Shown piece by piece: positions 54,574-64,000 of a stretch of DNA of 64,000 bases. The notes beneath the pieces were generated by a model. It was not told where the DNA came from. It worked only from the letters and a program-made list of their open reading frames with translations, and searched no databases. This DNA comes from Nemophila menziesii (Eukaryota; Streptophyta; Magnoliopsida; Boraginales; Hydrophyllaceae). The position numbers were made by a program, and so were the translations under genes. The DNA lies in NCBI GenBank assembly GCA_029959085.1, contig JARWIR010000024.1:18960296-19024295 (forward strand), given 5' to 3'. Position 1 is the first letter of the stretch. Every line of letters starts with the position of its first letter.

Positions 54574-56139
54574 AGACCCTTAACTCAAAGTTGTATCGTC
54601 CCGATACAATAAAGATGAAAACAAAGGGAAGTCTCTAAATACCCACCTAGGTCATTTAAGCACAATGGGAAAGGAGATAGCAAAATATATAGAATAGACA
54701 TAAAGCAAATACTCAGAAAATTTCATGTAATAATATTTACAAACTACATACCTGCACACTTCTCATATCCACAGTCAACACGATTGGAATTCAAGATTAG
54801 ATTAGCTTCGCTATGTAAGAAGGATTGGAACTTTACTCATTTTACCAAGGAAGCTATAGATTGTTCATCGAATTTTACTAGTATCCAAAGATCCACTTAA
54901 CTACTCTCTATTGGCTCAATCACTTCTAGATTACATAGCAAAGAATCAAAAGGTCTTTAAGGTTGTAATGTAGGCTTAGGGACGGTATGATATTATATTT
55001 GGATAATTTAGAGTGAGCTTTTGGCTCTCTCCTCACTAGCCATCAATGAATCTCCCTAGAGCTTGAGTTACTCTCATAAAACATTTCTCACTCAACCCAA
55101 TGATTTGATGCACAAAGTAGCATCCCCAATAACCCAATTAAAGCATAAGATGTTCACATAACAATTCCTCTTTGCCGGTCCGAATATATATTCTTTTCAA
55201 ATAATTTTTTTTTCTTTTTTGTATAGCTATGACTCTCTTTTTGATGTTCGAGATATCACGCTATTTTTCATATATTTTTTCTTTTCTTTTCATGCTTTTT
55301 AGCTTTTTTCATTCACTATTACCCCGGCAAAGGGTTACAATATAAACCTGTGAATCATCATCAATATAATAACATAGCACAATTAATAAGCTAAAAAATT
55401 CCAACCCAATAATAATTCCCATAATGGTGGACCCACCACCCCAAACTCAAGCTGTAAAACAACTGTCTATGCATCACAATTCGAGTGCAGGTCATATGGA
55501 AAAGTCCTATAATCTAAAGGGATATGGCTTATAATGTGGTTAAATAAAAAGGCTTAAAAAGGCTAGAAGGGGCTGAGAAGGATATAAAATATTAAATCAA
55601 ATAACAGGGTGAGAAAGTTAAAAGGCTTCAAGTGGCTTCAATATGAAAGAACTGCCTTAACCATTTTCTACACCATGCAATTTCGTTATTCTCTTACCTT
55701 TAGCACGTTCATCAAATGGTTTTGTCAACTACCTTGGATCTCACGGCCTACAAACCACTCAAGGCTCCCTCAGATCGAACATACTTTCTATCGCATTGCT
55801 TACTAATCTTTTCTTTACTGTCAATGTGTGTTTTCCTGCAAATACTCAAAGCATACAAAATAAAATAGCTCGTAAACATACTACTTACTATCATCAACTT
55901 ACTGAGCTTATGCTTTCAAGCTATTAAACACACTTTACATCTAATTCCCATGTATCAAAAAATTTAATTTCTACCTAAAAACAGAAAAATGGAGAATAGA
56001 GACAACGAATCCCCACACCCCCCAACTAAAAAATGAGCCGTGTCCCCACAACTCGGAAAAAGACTCGAAAAATAAATTAAAATTAGCAGATAAAGCATTT
56101 ACAGAAATGGTAAGGAAGAAAGAGAACATACTCTCGAGG
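54574..56139 (-). other. 3' untranslated interior of Athila-like element 1
   Basis: The polypurine-like AGTTAAGGGTCT (minus strand, 54585-54574) adjoins the 3' LTR. The rest is non-coding and partly matches element 2 (48770-49320). A T-rich run is at about 55200-55310. Short ORFs here have no family features. Confidence 0.65.
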
Positions 56140-57380
56140 CTATTGCCTCGCATTATCCATATCCAAGGTAGGATTTGCTGGATCTTTCGTTAATTGCTCA
56201 AGGAGTGTCATGATGTGCACTTGATTGGCTTTGATTTGTGCCACATCATCGGCTAAGGAAGTTTGAGCTTCTTCGACTTTGTTTAAACGCTCCTCCATCT
56301 TCTCTTGCCAACTTTGATCCTTTTCTTCTTTTGAGACTTGCGCAGAACCCGCTCCTCTCAAGACTTTCATGATCCACGCATTATCAATATTACTCTTTTT
56401 AAATTCAAGTTTATGTTCTTCACCCAAAATTACATTCGCTTTTCGCACAAGGCACGTGATCATAGTAGGATATTTAACATTATAAACTGTTTTAGGAGAG
56501 ACCAGAGATCGCATCACCTCCTCAAGATAACCTGTGCCACATCCACTTCTTCTCCTCTCAAAATACAATTAAAAAATAGAGCGTTCTTTTTACTTATGTC
56601 CCAAATTCGTGTGTTTCCAAATACGTTTGGGAAAAGGAAATTGGGCCAAACTTTAGCATCCGGATGAAGATATTTGTAAGGCCAAGGTGCCTTCAATTCT
56701 CCCTTATGTGATTTTACTTTCTCCTTGTCTAAAACATGTTCAAAAAGTAAATTCCAATCGAAGATTCTTTGTTTATCCACCGCTTCTCTAAACTTGCATG
56801 GTGCAACAAATTTCTTGAACTGGAAGTGGTTTCTAATCTCTTCAACTGTGAAAGGAACTAACTTTCCTCTAATCGGAACACAACCTTCACTATCTCGGCT
56901 AAAGAGGCCTAAATAGAAATCCAAAACTAACTCATGACATAATTCAGAACGTCTTACCATGAATGTAGACCAACCCAATCTATCACCAAGCTCCAAGAAT
57001 ACCTTGTATTTTCCTTTACCAACTTCTTCATCGAATACTTTCTCATAAGAAAATGGTAGTTCCTTTAACTATTTCTCTGCAGAAGCTATCATGGACTTTG
57101 AAGATTTCTCTTTATCTTCGGGTGTAGGACCTTTGAATTGGAGATATTGTGTTGTCTTCTTGGTAAAAAGTGGAACCCTTTTGCCCATAGAATTAAACGA
57201 AGCTAGCTCACCTCTCTTTACATAGTCTATTTTACCCTTTGTGTTGGAACTAGAACTTTTCTCACTTGATTTCTTCTCAATTTGACTCAATACCTTGATT
57301 TTCTTCATCTCCCTCTTATTAGATAATGTTTCTGTTCTTTTAGTCATCTCAATTAACCTCGAACTCAAAGCTTTAACCAC
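56140..57380 (-). pseudogene. Athila-type extra ORF ('putative plant transposon protein')
   Basis: It starts MVKALSSRLIEMTKRTETLS (57380) with a Lys/Ser-rich head; a stop at 57069-57071 follows, and the same frame reopens at MELGDRLGWSTFMVRRSELC (56996). The core (LVLDFYLGLFSRDSEGCVPI, VEEIRNHFQFKKFVAP, YKYLHPDAKVWPNFLF) resembles the plant-transposon domain. A frameshift near 56540 leads to the C-terminal part with SWQEKMEERLNKVEEAQTS, a short coiled coil, ending LDMDNARQ. In Athila elements this position is often called env-like. It parallels the intact ORF at 31967-33280. Confidence 0.72.
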
Positions 57381-57779
57381 TCTTGAAAATTGAAAATCTT
57401 GATTATTGTTTGAACAAGCTTTATTTGGGTTAGGATAGGCGTTTTGATGATGAATCTCTGTTTGGGTAAGATGAATTCTTGATGAATTAGTATGGATCTC
57501 AAAAATTGTAGGATGAATTTTGAAAATTTAAGCTTTTGATTCTTTAATTCAATGTGTTTTGGTGAGATTTGGGTGGTTGAATCTTCTTTGTAATAATGTG
57601 GAGACAAGATTTGATGTGTTTTTATTGCGATTGGGTAGTGTTTTGATGTTTGGGGAAGGTTTTATGAAGCTTTAATGGATTTGGGAGAGGTTTGGAGAAG
57701 AAAGAGAGGCTTAAGGATTGTAAAATTCGCAATAGACTAGCCTTCCTCTTCTTTATAACCTAAAAATGCAACTTTTTTC

Positions 57780-58050
57780 TCTCTCCAGCGGCGCCGGCCG
57801 GTATACCGGCATTATGGCCCGACATGCCTGTGTTGCTGTCCTTTGAAACTCAAGTTACGGCAAAAAACACGAATCGTGCACACGAGGGCTCGGGTTTTGG
57901 TCTGGCCAGCATACCGGTGCTGTCTGCTTTCGAAATTCGACCCTCGGCATTGAACACGTGACTAGTACCCGTGGGCTCGTGTTTCTGACCCGTCGGCTTA
58001 CCGGCGGTATTGGCCGGCATGCCGGTGGCAGGTCAGAACATGCCCAAAAA
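57780..58050. repeat. CG-rich palindromic segment of Athila-like element 1
   Basis: CCGG-containing palindromes recur: GGCGCCGGCC and GGTATACCGG near 57790-57810, ATACCGGTGCT near 57910, and TTACCGGCGGT and ATGCCGGTGG near 57995-58025. The surroundings are AT-rich, so the contrast is sharp. It lies between the integrase tail and the extra ORF and is non-coding as far as I can tell. Confidence 0.8.
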
Positions 58051-58226
58051 ATCCGTTTTTCCTCTCAAGCTCGATTTCTTTAACACCTGGACATCAAAAA
58101 AACTAATACCATTCTCAAATATGCAATATCAACTAAAAATAACTAAACACAAAAACTTAAAAAATTGAGGGTTGTCTCCCGTACAACACTTTTATTTAAC
58201 GTCTTTTAAAGTTAGACGCGTTACCT

Positions 58227-59720
58227 CTACCAAGATTTGCGAATATAGCCTGCCCAACAACGAGAAAGGCTATGAATGTCAACTAATTTGCGCTTTATAC
58301 CCTTCTTGGGTCTGATTTCTATCGCCTTAGCTGAAACAACTTTAGTGACAATGAATGGTCCCATCCATGATTCCTTGTAACTTCGTGGCATATTCTCTAG
58401 TTTGTGGGCTTTCCATAGTACTTCTTGGCCGACCCCAAACTCAATGTTTTGCTCAGTATCCACAGGCTTTTCATGGATCTTATCTTTAGGTACTTTGTCA
58501 GGTGAAAGGCTGTGGATGATAGGAACGGTGGGATCTAACTTCCTTGGTTTCTTACCCAAGACATAGAAGGTCTCAGATACGTTCTTAGCATTAAGGATAA
58601 TGGTCCCTTCTTGGAAGTTGATTACACTCTGACTTGTGGCCGTGAAAGGCCTTCCAAGTATGATTGGAACCTGCTTATCTGCATCAAAATCAAGTATAAC
58701 AAAGTCAGTAGGGATGGTGATATTACCTGATCGGACAAGGACGTCCTCCACTGTTCCCCATGTCTTGGTAACTGAGTTGTCAGCAAACTGCAACTTTACA
58801 GGAGCTTTCTCTGATTTCTGAAGTCTAAGTCTCTCGAACACGGACTTTGGCATAAGATTCACACCTGGACCCACATCATACATGGCTTTCACTTTGAGCA
58901 TACAATTTATTTGTATAGGAAGATTGAGACTTCAAGGATCTTTGAGTTTCAATGGTAACTCTTTTTCTGTTCTTCTTGAGACTCTCACAGTCTCTCTCTT
59001 GGCTTCTACACTCGCTTCTTTCTTAGGAATAACTTGCGTAAAAACTTGTTACGGTGTAAGCCCTTTCTTCGCAATCTCAAGCATTTGGGCGTTGATATTC
59101 TCAGGAGTGTACGCCTCTACAAATGTCTTGAGTTCAATGTCACCTTTCGAAGTTATATCAAGAATGGTTGATGACATTGTTTGAAAAGCTAGTGGCGATT
59201 CCACCTTCTCTTCTTCTTTCTTTTCTTGCACAGAAGGTGCAACTTCAACACTTGGTTCTTTTGAGGCTTCTTCCTCTTTCTCTTTAGCTCGCTCAGCTTG
59301 TAACTCCATAAACGATCTAATCTCTTCTTGCATATCTTTCAGAAGCTGTATAAAGTCAGATTTTTCTGAATCTTCCTCCACATCATCCTCAGAGCAGTTA
59401 GAGTCCACGTGGCTAGACTTGGTTGGTTCGTCTTCGGTACTCGGAACTTCCACGATACTTTCGGCAGCATGTGGTACTTCCTTCTTTTCTTCAATTTCAA
59501 GGCAAATAGCTTTACAAGCTTCAAACCCAACATTGGAATCACCTCCTTCGATAGCCTTCAATTCTTTTTGTTCCATAATATTTGTTAGAACTTTGTTCAT
59601 TTGTTCTAATTGAGTACCTAATATCTGAATTGAAGCTTCTTGTTCTCGTAACTTCTCGCTCTGTGAATGCATATTAGTGGTCATAAGATCCATAAATTTC
59701 TGCAATTGTTGATCATCCAC
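58227..59720 (-). pseudogene. Protease joined to the integrase C-terminal tail
   Basis: From MDDQQLQKFMDLM (59720) a Glu/Lys-rich linker runs to AKKGLTP, then stops at 59049-59051 and near 58933. The protease reads AMYDVGPGVNLMPKSVFERL with D-V-G where D-S/T-G is usual, then VILDFDADKQVPIILGRPF. Instead of RT it continues IHEKPVDTEQNIEFGVGQEV and SWMGPFIVTKVVS, the tail that follows the integrase core in gypsy elements. The polymerase block is therefore cleanly deleted in frame, leaving 224 open codons at 58901-58227. Confidence 0.8.
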
Positions 59721-59807
59721 ATCTCCTTCTTGCGGATACTGTGGTAGAGCTTTCTGAGCTAACGTATTGATATATTTATCATTATTAGGTTGTTGTGGAG
59801 GAGCAGG

Positions 59808-60952
59808 TCAATTAAAATTCTGGTTTTGATATTGACCTCTTGGTTGGAAAGGGTTATTCTGAGGACGAGGTTGATAATGTCCAGGATTAGCGGCCCCCTG
59901 TGGATTTGAATATTGCATACCCGGATGATTTCTGTTACCAAATTTATAATTTCCTCGGTTGGATATGAAATAAACAGATGCTGGATTTCCTTCGCACTCT
60001 TCCCATGTATGATTTTTAACCCCACGTTGTTGACAACCTTGTGCTTCTTGCACTACATTCGCTGTGGCTAAATTTCTCTGCATCTCAAGCTTGAGTTCTT
60101 TGATTTGATTCTCCAATGCGGATAATTGAGCTGAGTTTGCAGTTTCCGCATCTAATCGAAGCGTACCTTTGTCATTTGTAATAGGAGCTCGCGAAGATGG
60201 CCAACTCCTTTCTTGTTCGATAATATTTTCTAAACCTTCGGCGGCTTCTGCAGGATCCATAGACACGAAATTTCCCTTTCCAAGGTTATCTACCTTCAAT
60301 CTACCTTCTCTATTGATACCTTGATAAAATATAGCTAACTGTAGAGATGGGGTGTAACATGGAGTGGACATCTACCTAACTTCTGTTAAAACCTTGTCCA
60401 TGCTTCTCCTACTTCTTTTCTATTCTCTTGACAAAACTTCACAAGCTCGCTTTGGTCTTTGAGTCTCATACTCTTTGGATAAAAACGGTTAAAGAAAGCG
60501 GCTTGAAGTTCTGTCCATGTATTAATTGTACCTGGTGGTTGCCTATCTAGCCACTCACCAGCTTTACCGGTCAGGAAGAACGAAAACATATGACAATACA
60601 GTTGATCGCATGTAATGCCTGGAGTAACATAAGCATCACAAATCTGCATGAACTTCTGAATCGCTCTTACCGGATCTTGAATTGCTGTACCACTGTAGAG
60701 TACAAAACTTTGAAATTGACTGAGCATGCCCGGATCGGGCCTAAATTTAATATTCTGGATCTCTGGAGGAAGGTAACCTAATGGTTGAACATGAAACGGT
60801 ATTCCCAAGCCTGGGAGGTTTTGCTCAACTTTATTCTGATTATTATTGTTGTTAATTCCATTACCTCCTACCGGTGGTGGTTGTAAATGTCCTAATGGAC
60901 CAAGGACTCTCGGATCTTCGGGACCTAGAACGTCTGCCATAGCTCTTCTCAA
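59808..60952 (-). pseudogene. Athila-type gag, frameshifted
   Basis: It starts MRRAMADVLGPEDPRVLGPL. The retrotransposon gag domain follows: CDQLYCHMFSFFLTGKAGEW, DRQPPGTINTWTELQAAF, FNRFYPKSMRLKDQSELVKF. A frameshift near 60385 moves to the frame from 60371 (SLQLAIFYQGINREGRL), then a linker, a decayed knuckle (CQQRGVKNHTWEEC, one Cys of the usual pair lost) and a Gln/Asn/Pro-rich end. A stop at 59808-59810 separates it from the protease frame, which continues in register. Confidence 0.85.
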
Positions 60953-61159
60953 GGCTCTTTCTTCTTGGATACGTCTATTATAACCTCTGAAGCTCCTCTC
61001 AGGCTCCGGTTAGGGAGGCCAAGAATTAAACACGGTTGAAACCTGTAAAAGACTAAAGCAAACCACAAGCGTAAATCTAGAAAAATAAAAACTGAAAATA
61101 AAAATTTAACTAAAAACTACTACTCGAAATAGATAGCCCACACGCTAACGAGACACAAG

Positions 61160-61177
61160 TCCCCGACATCGGCGCCA
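61160..61177 (-). promoter_or_regulatory. Athila-type primer-binding site
   Basis: The minus strand reads TGGCGCCGATGTCGGGGA six bases inside the 5' LTR. Athila elements usually have TGGCGCCGTTGCCGGGGA, attributed to tRNA-Asp. It sets the element's direction as minus. Confidence 0.85.
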
Positions 61178-62144
61178 AAAACTTGGTGTCGCCTAGGGTG
61201 TGATAAAAATATGATAAATAAATGCTGAAAACAATGCACTAAAGCACCCTAGACAAGCACGGTACTGCAAGTATTACAGGACGTATGCAAGTTTTAATGA
61301 TAACAAAGTTCGTTCTCAGGGACTTAGTGTGTTATACGTTATGAGCAATAATAGCGAGTAGACAATAATTAATCAAGAGACAGAAAATAAATAGGAACGA
61401 TTGAGAGATAAATACTTAGACTAATGAAAATCAAAGACAATAAATAAAATATAAGAAATATGAGATGAGAAATATAGCTTAGGTTTTGCTAGTATGCACT
61501 AATCCTTCTAATTCTTTCTATCAACTTCTAGTTAATAAGGGCGATAATTAGCTCTTAGATACTTAGTCATGATTCTAAATTCCCTCTCTTAAACCTTGAG
61601 AGCGACTAAGGGGGCTATGGACACACCACGAAGCAGCCTAAACTTAGGGTTATCCTACGCCACTAGGTTCCTAAGCTATTTAATTCCAAACATGGTGATA
61701 GTGATTAAAACAAACCCTAATGACTATCTGGTTAGAATCAGTGTTGTCAAGACTAATATCAGACACTAGACGTTATGTGGTGTTTCAATAATTAGACACC
61801 CAGTTAAGGTGATCATCTAACTACTATTAAGGTAATCCTATACGTTGCGCACCGCAAGGAAAACAGACAATAAATCAAAACACATAAACAATTATATAGG
61901 TAAGCAGCTAATATCAAATTAAAACATATAATTCTCAAAGAAACTTAGATAGAAAGAAAATAGGATTCATAGATTATAAATAATGCAAAACCCAAGCTAT
62001 GGGAAAATTAGTTCATACCTGAAGGAAATAAACTAAAAGAAATAATGAAAGACTTCATCTTACTCTCTACCATAATTCTGATGATAATAAACCTAGGGAC
62101 TAATTAATGGGAGGCAAGGATGATTTACAAGTGATATAAGGGTG

Positions 62145-62152
62145 TATTTATA
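62145..62152 (-). promoter_or_regulatory. Predicted LTR TATA box
   Basis: TATAAATA followed by CACCCTTATATCAC is conserved in the LTRs at 8729, 53990 and here. This supports a Pol II promoter at this point of the LTR. Confidence 0.6.
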
Positions 62153-62282
62153 GGTGTAGAGAAGCCCTAATTCGTTTTCTTGAAGGAGAAGGTAAGTAAT
62201 TGACTTCAAGCCCAACTCAAATTCGTAACCCTAAAATATAGAATCAGCCACATTTTATTTTTGGTCATAACAGTTTCAATAC

Positions 62283-62474
62283 TTATCCGTTTGACGCGTA
62301 TGAGTAGTCGAAATTCATCCTCTCGGAAAGATATTTAACTTTGCTCTTGACCATTCTTCCAAATTTCTCACCTATTATGAGATATAAGCCCATTTGTGGT
62401 CGTGGGTGGTGAAATTCAGATTTATTTGACAGCTTTATCTTTCCATATTTTAGCTTTTGTTTCCTTATCTCCAA
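62283..62474 (-). other. 63-codon ORF conserved in LTR copies (copy 3)
   Basis: Same length and ends as 8405-8596 and 54130-54321, with SEFHHPRPQ and MNFDYSYASNG. It lies upstream of the LTR TATA box on the same strand. Confidence 0.4.
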
Positions 62475-62730
62475 TTTTCATGCATATCTTCTTTCCTTTA
62501 TCTCTTAGAATTGACTTGGCATCTAATTAATCTCAATACATATCTTTAAAGCTTCACACTAAATAAATAATTAAACCAAATATGCTCTAAAATAATAATT
62601 TATTAAATCAAAGCTAGAAATAGGAAAGTGTAATAATACATGTGAAAATCGACTAGAAAGACTTCTAAAACACTAAAAATGATGTCTCTAACTAATATTA
62701 GTTCATGAAAAATGAGTAGACATCTATGTC

Positions 62731-62827
62731 TGATGTGCAGGTTGACCCAAAATAGATAGGACATTTGAGTGAGCACCTCGAGTGCGACCTCTGCCTCGTC
62801 CTTCACGGTTATTATAGTGGTGGGTCC
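62731..62827 (-). pseudogene. Copia retrotransposon 2: Arg-rich gag end
   Basis: The minus strand encodes GRGRGRTRGAHSNVLSILGQ and PAHQTS, which joins exactly to GVSHSP at 53068-53050 once the Athila-like element and one ATGTC are removed. This RGR-rich stretch normally precedes the CCHC knuckle in such copia elements. It is cut at 62828 by another LTR. Confidence 0.8.
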
Positions 62828-64000
62828 TGGTGTGTTATAAAATAAAGTATTGAAATAAAAGGAACCACAATACCGCAAGTGTACGGTTGTCCAAGTAATA
62901 CTCCGATAAATCAGGTTTCATTCTCAGGGATTGGACTGGTATAACCCAAGTGTTCAATGAATAAGTAGTAGTAATTGCAAGTATAGAAAATAAAAGATAA
63001 AAGATAGTTGTTTGGTTGTGAGTTATTAAATTACTAGACGCATATAAACAAATTACTGAAAATAAATACTAAGGGACTAAGACGCAGATATGAGCTATAC
63101 TTGAGTCTCGCTAGGGAATCACCTAAACTTATGTAATTAATGCTTTCGTAAAGGGCAGAATTGATATTTCTATATTAGTCAGGACTCTATAATCTCCTAG
63201 CCCCCGTCAGGGCAATCACTTCCCCACCAAAGTGAATAGCTTAATTACTATGACCTATCTCCGATTAGCTAATTCATTGATAGTGAAATTAATATAAAAT
63301 AATAAGCAATATGAAATACCCAATTCAAATTAAACTAGTAACTAATCCCAAATTGAAATACATGAATTAAATAAATTAGGGTTCATCCCATTACGCGATT
63401 CTCAAATAATTGAGGTTTAGCTCATAATTGAAATAAAAACAATATAGAATAATAATATACATGCTCCTAATAACAGAAATAAAATAAGAACCTAGATAGA
63501 GGAATTGGTTTGAGCTGTTGTTAGAGGAAAAGGATTCTCCAGCTTCTGCTCGTGCTTCCGCCTCTTGACGCTTTCTCTAATGATGATTTAATATGAAGGT
63601 TTCATGAAAGGTGGTTCTGACTCTCTCTCTCTAAAGATGTTTATAATATGAAGAATAAATGAGAGGTGCTGAATAATGCGGTCTAAGAGGTGTATTTATA
63701 GGTGCTAGGAATCCCTAATTCGTTTTACTTGGAGTAGAAGACAAGTAAATGACTCTTTAATTCGCAGCCCTAAAATCTAGGAAAGGTAAGATTTTGCTGC
63801 TGATTTGTTTTGGTCATATCTCTTTCAATACTTATCCGTTTGACACGTTCTTTATATCGAAATCACTTGTCTCGGAAATATCTATCCATTGGTTCAGACA
63901 ATTCTCCCAAATTCCTAGCCAATATTGAGTTATGAGCTCGTCTTTCAACGTGGCTCGAATTTCAGATTTATTTGGTAACTTAATCTTTTCCTTCTTTGCA
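62828..64000 (-). repeat. Diverged Athila-like LTR, runs off the window
   Basis: It starts TGGTGTGTTATAAAATAAAG inside copia 2 and shows the family's order of blocks: ACCGCAAGTGTACG, TCATTCTCAGGGATT, CTATACTTGAGTCTCGCTAG, a TATTTATAGGTG (TATA box on the minus strand) near 63697, AATCCCTAATTCGTTTTACT and TTATCCGTTTGACACG. It is the most diverged family member here. The other end is outside the window, so solo versus full-length cannot be decided. Confidence 0.75.

Larger units (their letters stand above)
53069..62725 (-). mobile_element. Athila-like Ty3/gypsy element 1, non-autonomous
   Basis: The 9.66-kb element has LTRs 53069-54573 (3') and 61184-62725 (5') and a 5-bp duplication ATGTC (53064-53068, 62726-62730) that splits the copia 2 frame cleanly. 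Next to the 5' LTR the minus strand reads TGGCGCCGATGTCGGGGA, the Athila-type primer site (tRNA-Asp class, with two changes). Order: gag (60952-59808), linker, protease (near 58860), a jump to the integrase C-terminal tail (58440-58227), a CG-rich segment (57780-58040), then an extra ORF (57380-56140). RT, RNase H and the integrase core are absent. Stops and frameshifts occur in all ORFs. Confidence 0.9.
61184..62725 (-). repeat. 5' LTR of Athila-like element 1
   Basis: 1542 bp. The plus strand runs TGGTGTCGCCTAGGGTG to AGTAGACATCT, with the final A of CA changed to T. On the minus strand a TATAAATA box (62152-62145) precedes ACACCC, as in the other LTRs, and is the likely promoter core. Confidence 0.92.

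Noticed and set aside
1..64000. CRISPR arrays, bacterial operons, riboswitches, organellar inserts
   Set aside because: No regular spacer arrays, Shine-Dalgarno-led gene strings or recognisable plastid or mitochondrial genes; the content is plant nuclear.

Overview
This is plant nuclear DNA, most likely from a dicot. It is AT-rich and intron-bearing, and it holds plant-type LINEs, Ty1/copia and Athila-like Ty3/gypsy elements, Mutator-like (MULE) and hAT elements, a tRNA-derived SINE and a Helitron-like end. I recognise no bacterial, organellar or CRISPR features. Almost all of the window is transposable elements nested in one another. There is one convincing intact host-type gene (a two-exon E2-like protein, 22262-23853), one five-exon gene model of unknown function (11315-12072), a PPR gene remnant (19651-20082) and a GRF zinc-finger remnant (about 49380-49629).

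Layout. 338-2211: MULE-like element A, GC-rich inside. 3347-8212 and 12474-13260: a broken plus-strand LINE, split by an Athila-type LTR fragment (8213-9689), AT-rich DNA and a Helitron-like segment (3' end 11070) that carries the five-exon model. 14007-15628: MULE-like element D with a perfect 9-bp duplication. 15655-16440: a foldback element. 17107-17338: a Tourist-like MITE. 19.5-21.6 kb: PPR remnant and several tandem duplications. 22262-23853: the E2-like gene. 24161-38442: one minus-strand LINE, bounded by the same 14-bp duplication 14.3 kb apart and opened up by a MULE-like element (about 24.25-25.84 kb) and by a young LTR retrotransposon (29491-36006), which itself holds a SINE (33769-34146). 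38538-39880: MULE-like element C. 39930-46072: a decayed copia element split by a solo LTR (43334-45389), itself split by a hAT element (44051-44569). 46073-49320: part of a second Athila-like element. 49771-50051: a small hAT element. 50618-53068 and 62731-62827: a second copia element (minus) split by a 9.66-kb Athila-like element (53069-62725). 62828-64000: a further related LTR running off the end.

Main points: (1) a family of GC-rich, gene-like MULEs with readable target-site duplications; (2) two unrelated LTR elements that lost polymerase genes but kept an ORF of the 'putative plant transposon protein' type and CG-rich palindromes; (3) an E2-like gene whose active-site cysteine appears to be replaced, with a 95-bp piece of a related gene inside a copia element; (4) a five-exon, all-phase-0 gene model next to a Helitron-type 3' end. 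All reading was by eye. Family names rest on motifs I could see, not on database searches.
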